DNA of 7,432 nucleotides. Source: an uncultured Phenylobacterium sp. Its GTDB lineage: Bacteria; Pseudomonadota; Alphaproteobacteria; Caulobacterales; Caulobacteraceae. The translations under genes and the position numbers were made by a program. Within the stretch, counting starts at the first letter, position 1. The number at the start of each line of letters is the position of its first letter. Positions 6,255-7,432 of the stretch are shown in pieces. The stretch covers positions 1 through 7,432 of the forward strand of contig CAMFHW010000202.1 of assembly GCA_945952175.1 (NCBI GenBank). Direction: 5' to 3'. The notes beneath the pieces are model-generated. The model was not told where the DNA came from and made no database searches. It saw only the letters and a program-made list of their open reading frames with translations.

Positions 6255-7070
6255 GTGTTCAACGACGACCACAAGCTCGCACAGCGCATGGCTCCCATGC
6301 TGCAGAAGGTGCTGGTCGTCGATCCCAGCGCCGCGAGCGCGCGCATGCTGGGCGAGCTGATGCGCAACATCACCCAGAGCCAGATCTACACCGCCACCAG
6401 CAACGGCAAGGGCATGGTGGTGGCCGAGCAGGTCGATCCGCAGATCATCTTCTGCGAGCTCAGCGGCGACAATGTCGACGGCGTGGCCTTCGCCCGTGAG
6501 ATCCGGCGCAGCCATCTGAACTGCCGCCAGGCGCCGATCATCGTCGCCACGGCCACGGCCACGGCCGGCGGCATCCTGGCCGCCCGCGACGCCGGCGTGC
6601 ACGAGTTCCTGCGCAAGCCCTACACCGCCAAGGACCTGCTGCGCCGGCTCGAGGCGGTCACGCTGCGTCCGCGCGACTGGATCGAGGCGGTCGCCTATAT
6701 CGGCCCTGACCGCCGCCGCTTCAATTCCGGCGACTATACCGGCCCGCTGAAGCGCCGCTCCGACGCCAAGACCCCGGACGCCGCGCGCATCCTGCAGGCG
6801 CTGAAGATCATCAAGTCGGCGATCCTGGCCATCGACAGCGACCCTAGCCAGGCCCTGCGCGCGATGAAGGCCCAGGCCGCGGACCTGCAGACCGCCGCCC
6901 TGGCCGTCGGCGACGCCAAGCTGGCGGCCGCGGCGTCCGACTTCCACCTCTATCTCGCCAACGCCACCGAGCTCGGCGTCATGGTGCCGGCGGAAGCTTT
7001 GCAGCAAGCTGGACCGTTGTTGCGCCTGCTACCCAAAGATGATCCGGCGCCCAGGGCGAAGGTTGGCTGA
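6255..7070 (+). CDS. Response-regulator-like protein with a degenerate receiver domain and a helical C-terminal region
   Basis: The 271-aa protein has a CheY-like receiver domain at about residues 17-136 and a C-terminal region of no recognised family. The domain is clear from KVLVVDPS (strand 1), QIIFCELSGDNVDG (strand 3), PIIVATA with T99, and the conserved FLRKPYT with K121. Two key residues differ. The phospho-acceptor position (CheY D57) is Glu, E68, and the second acidic-pocket residue (CheY D13) is Pro, P24; only D23 of the pair remains. Phosphorylation of the usual kind is therefore unlikely. A basic linker (YIGPDRRRF, then PLKRRS, about 148-169) leads to an Ala/Leu-rich, probably helical segment (175-260). 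There is no DNA-binding, GGDEF/EAL or HxxKG Hpt motif. The GTG at 6255 is preferred because GGAGA lies 4 nt upstream. The ATG at 6288 lacks a good binding site but would keep the whole domain. The gene lies 78 nt downstream of purA. Confidence 0.85.
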   Translation: MFNDDHKLAQRMAPMLQKVLVVDPSAASARMLGELMRNITQSQIYTATSNGKGMVVAEQVDPQIIFCELSGDNVDGVAFAREIRRSHLNCRQAPIIVATATATAGGILAARDAGVHEFLRKPYTAKDLLRRLEAVTLRPRDWIEAVAYIGPDRRRFNSGDYTGPLKRRSDAKTPDAARILQALKIIKSAILAIDSDPSQALRAMKAQAADLQTAALAVGDAKLAAAASDFHLYLANATELGVMVPAEALQQAGPLLRLLPKDDPAPRAKVG

Positions 7071-7076
7071 TCGTTG

Positions 7077-7119
7077 TTGACGACAGTTCGTTGAACGCGA
7101 TCTTAATTCTTCATAACTT
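7077..7119 (+). promoter_or_regulatory. Weak promoter candidates upstream of the exported-protein gene
   Basis: TTGACG (7077-7082) is followed after 17 nt by ATCTTA (7100-7105). An overlapping pair, TTGAAC (7091-7096) and TAACTT (7114-7119), also has 17-nt spacing. Both -10 elements are poor matches, but this is the most AT-rich stretch in the window. If either is used, the hairpin at 7126 lies in the leader of the next gene. Confidence 0.25.
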
Positions 7120-7125
7120 ACTCGC

Positions 7126-7143
7126 AGGGCGGGCGACCGCCCT
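7126..7143 (+). terminator. GCGA-loop hairpin, likely terminator of the receiver gene
   Basis: AGGGCGG (7126-7132) and CCGCCCT (7137-7143) form a perfect 7-bp GC-rich stem capped by GCGA, a stable GNRA tetraloop. The final T plus two further T residues make a short T-tract. It lies 55 nt after the receiver-gene stop, a normal place for an intrinsic terminator, although the T-run is short. Confidence 0.5.
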
Positions 7144-7182
7144 TTCAACTCGTACCGAGGGGATGTTACTCAACATTCGAAT

Positions 7183-7200
7183 ACAGACAGGACCGTCTGT
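7183..7200. promoter_or_regulatory. Inverted repeat upstream of the exported-protein gene
   Basis: ACAGAC (7183-7188) and GTCTGT (7195-7200) form a perfect 6-bp inverted repeat with a 6-nt spacer (AGGACC), ending 16 nt before the ATG at 7217. This size and symmetry fit a dimeric repressor operator or a small leader hairpin next to the ribosome binding site. The 8-bp palindrome ATTCGAAT (7175-7182) directly abuts it. No regulator can be named. Confidence 0.3.
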
Positions 7201-7216
7201 TTCGCTGGGGGGTAAC

Positions 7217-7432
7217 ATGAAGAAATCTATGATGGTGGCGGCTGCGTCCGCCTTTGGCCTCGCAATGGCGGCGGGCGCCGCGCATGCGACGCCGAGCGTC
7301 TCGCTGGTCGGGACCTGCAATATCAGTGTCGAATACTGCCTCTTCGACGGCAATGTGGCGGGTGACGCCAGCTCGCCGCTGATCGACGCCGCCTATAACG
7401 GGCAGTCGCCGACCCCGTCGCCGCTCCTGGAC
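7217..7432 (+). CDS. Exported protein with signal peptide, 3' truncated by the window edge
   Basis: The frame opens at ATG 7217 after GGGGGG (7207-7212, spacing 4 nt) and stays open for 72 codons to the last base. The N-terminus is a typical Sec signal peptide: MKKSMM, an Ala/Gly-rich hydrophobic core, then AHA with likely cleavage between residues 24 and 25. The mature part begins TPSVSLVGTC and has two cysteines, C34 and C41, that could form a disulfide, followed by CLFDGNVAG and a Ser/Pro/Asp-rich stretch. No domain is complete. The layout resembles small secreted proteins with a C-terminal PEP-CTERM-like sorting tail that are frequent in Caulobacterales. That is a guess, since the C-terminus is outside the window. 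It has its own upstream region and is probably not part of the receiver gene's transcript. Confidence 0.75.
   Translation, partial: MKKSMMVAAASAFGLAMAAGAAHATPSVSLVGTCNISVEYCLFDGNVAGDASSPLIDAAYNGQSPTPSPLLD

Noticed and set aside
6204..7007. Minus-strand open frame opposite the receiver gene
   Set aside because: It has a low-complexity Gly/Val/Asp/Gln composition. The plus-strand frame has a proper ribosome binding site and a receiver fold.

Overview
The window is GC-rich DNA of alphaproteobacterial character, most likely Caulobacterales (Caulobacter/Phenylobacterium type). This placement rests on strong GC codon bias, TTGACG-type promoter cores, a GAAAGTGTG/CGGTTTC-type intergenic repeat and a CTGTCGAAGG-type palindrome. 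It is an inference from memory of such genomes, not the result of a search.

Layout from left to right. The 3' part of an RND-family multidrug efflux permease enters from the left edge (2-2188, +). It ends inside a structured repeat of about 120 bp (2181-2300). A six-helix membrane protein of unknown function follows (2353-3282, +). It converges on a two-gene minus-strand operon: a VOC/glyoxalase-fold protein (4695-4276) and a fold-type II PLP-dependent threonine/serine dehydratase (4265-3279). The membrane protein and the dehydratase share the same four bases, CTAG, for their opposite stop codons. A divergent intergenic region (4696-4889) holds a good promoter candidate and a palindromic repeat ahead of purA (4890-6176, +), adenylosuccinate synthetase. 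After purA come two consecutive hairpins, the second of which covers the ribosome binding site of the next gene. That gene (6255-7070, +) encodes a receiver-domain protein whose phospho-acceptor Asp is replaced by Glu and whose second acidic-pocket residue is Pro. The last stretch (7071-7216) is comparatively AT-rich and has a terminator-like GCGA-loop hairpin and an inverted repeat. It precedes the start of an exported protein (7217 onward, +), which runs off the right edge.

Functionally this is mostly ordinary chromosomal content: drug/solute efflux, an amino-acid ammonia-lyase with a small VOC partner, and purine biosynthesis (IMP to adenylosuccinate). It also has one probably phosphorylation-independent signalling protein and one secreted protein. 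I see no CRISPR array, phage gene, transposase, toxin-antitoxin pair or RNA gene, and no evidence for a new multi-gene system. The observations most worth a second look are the degenerate receiver domain, the hairpin over its ribosome binding site, and the two intergenic repeat elements.
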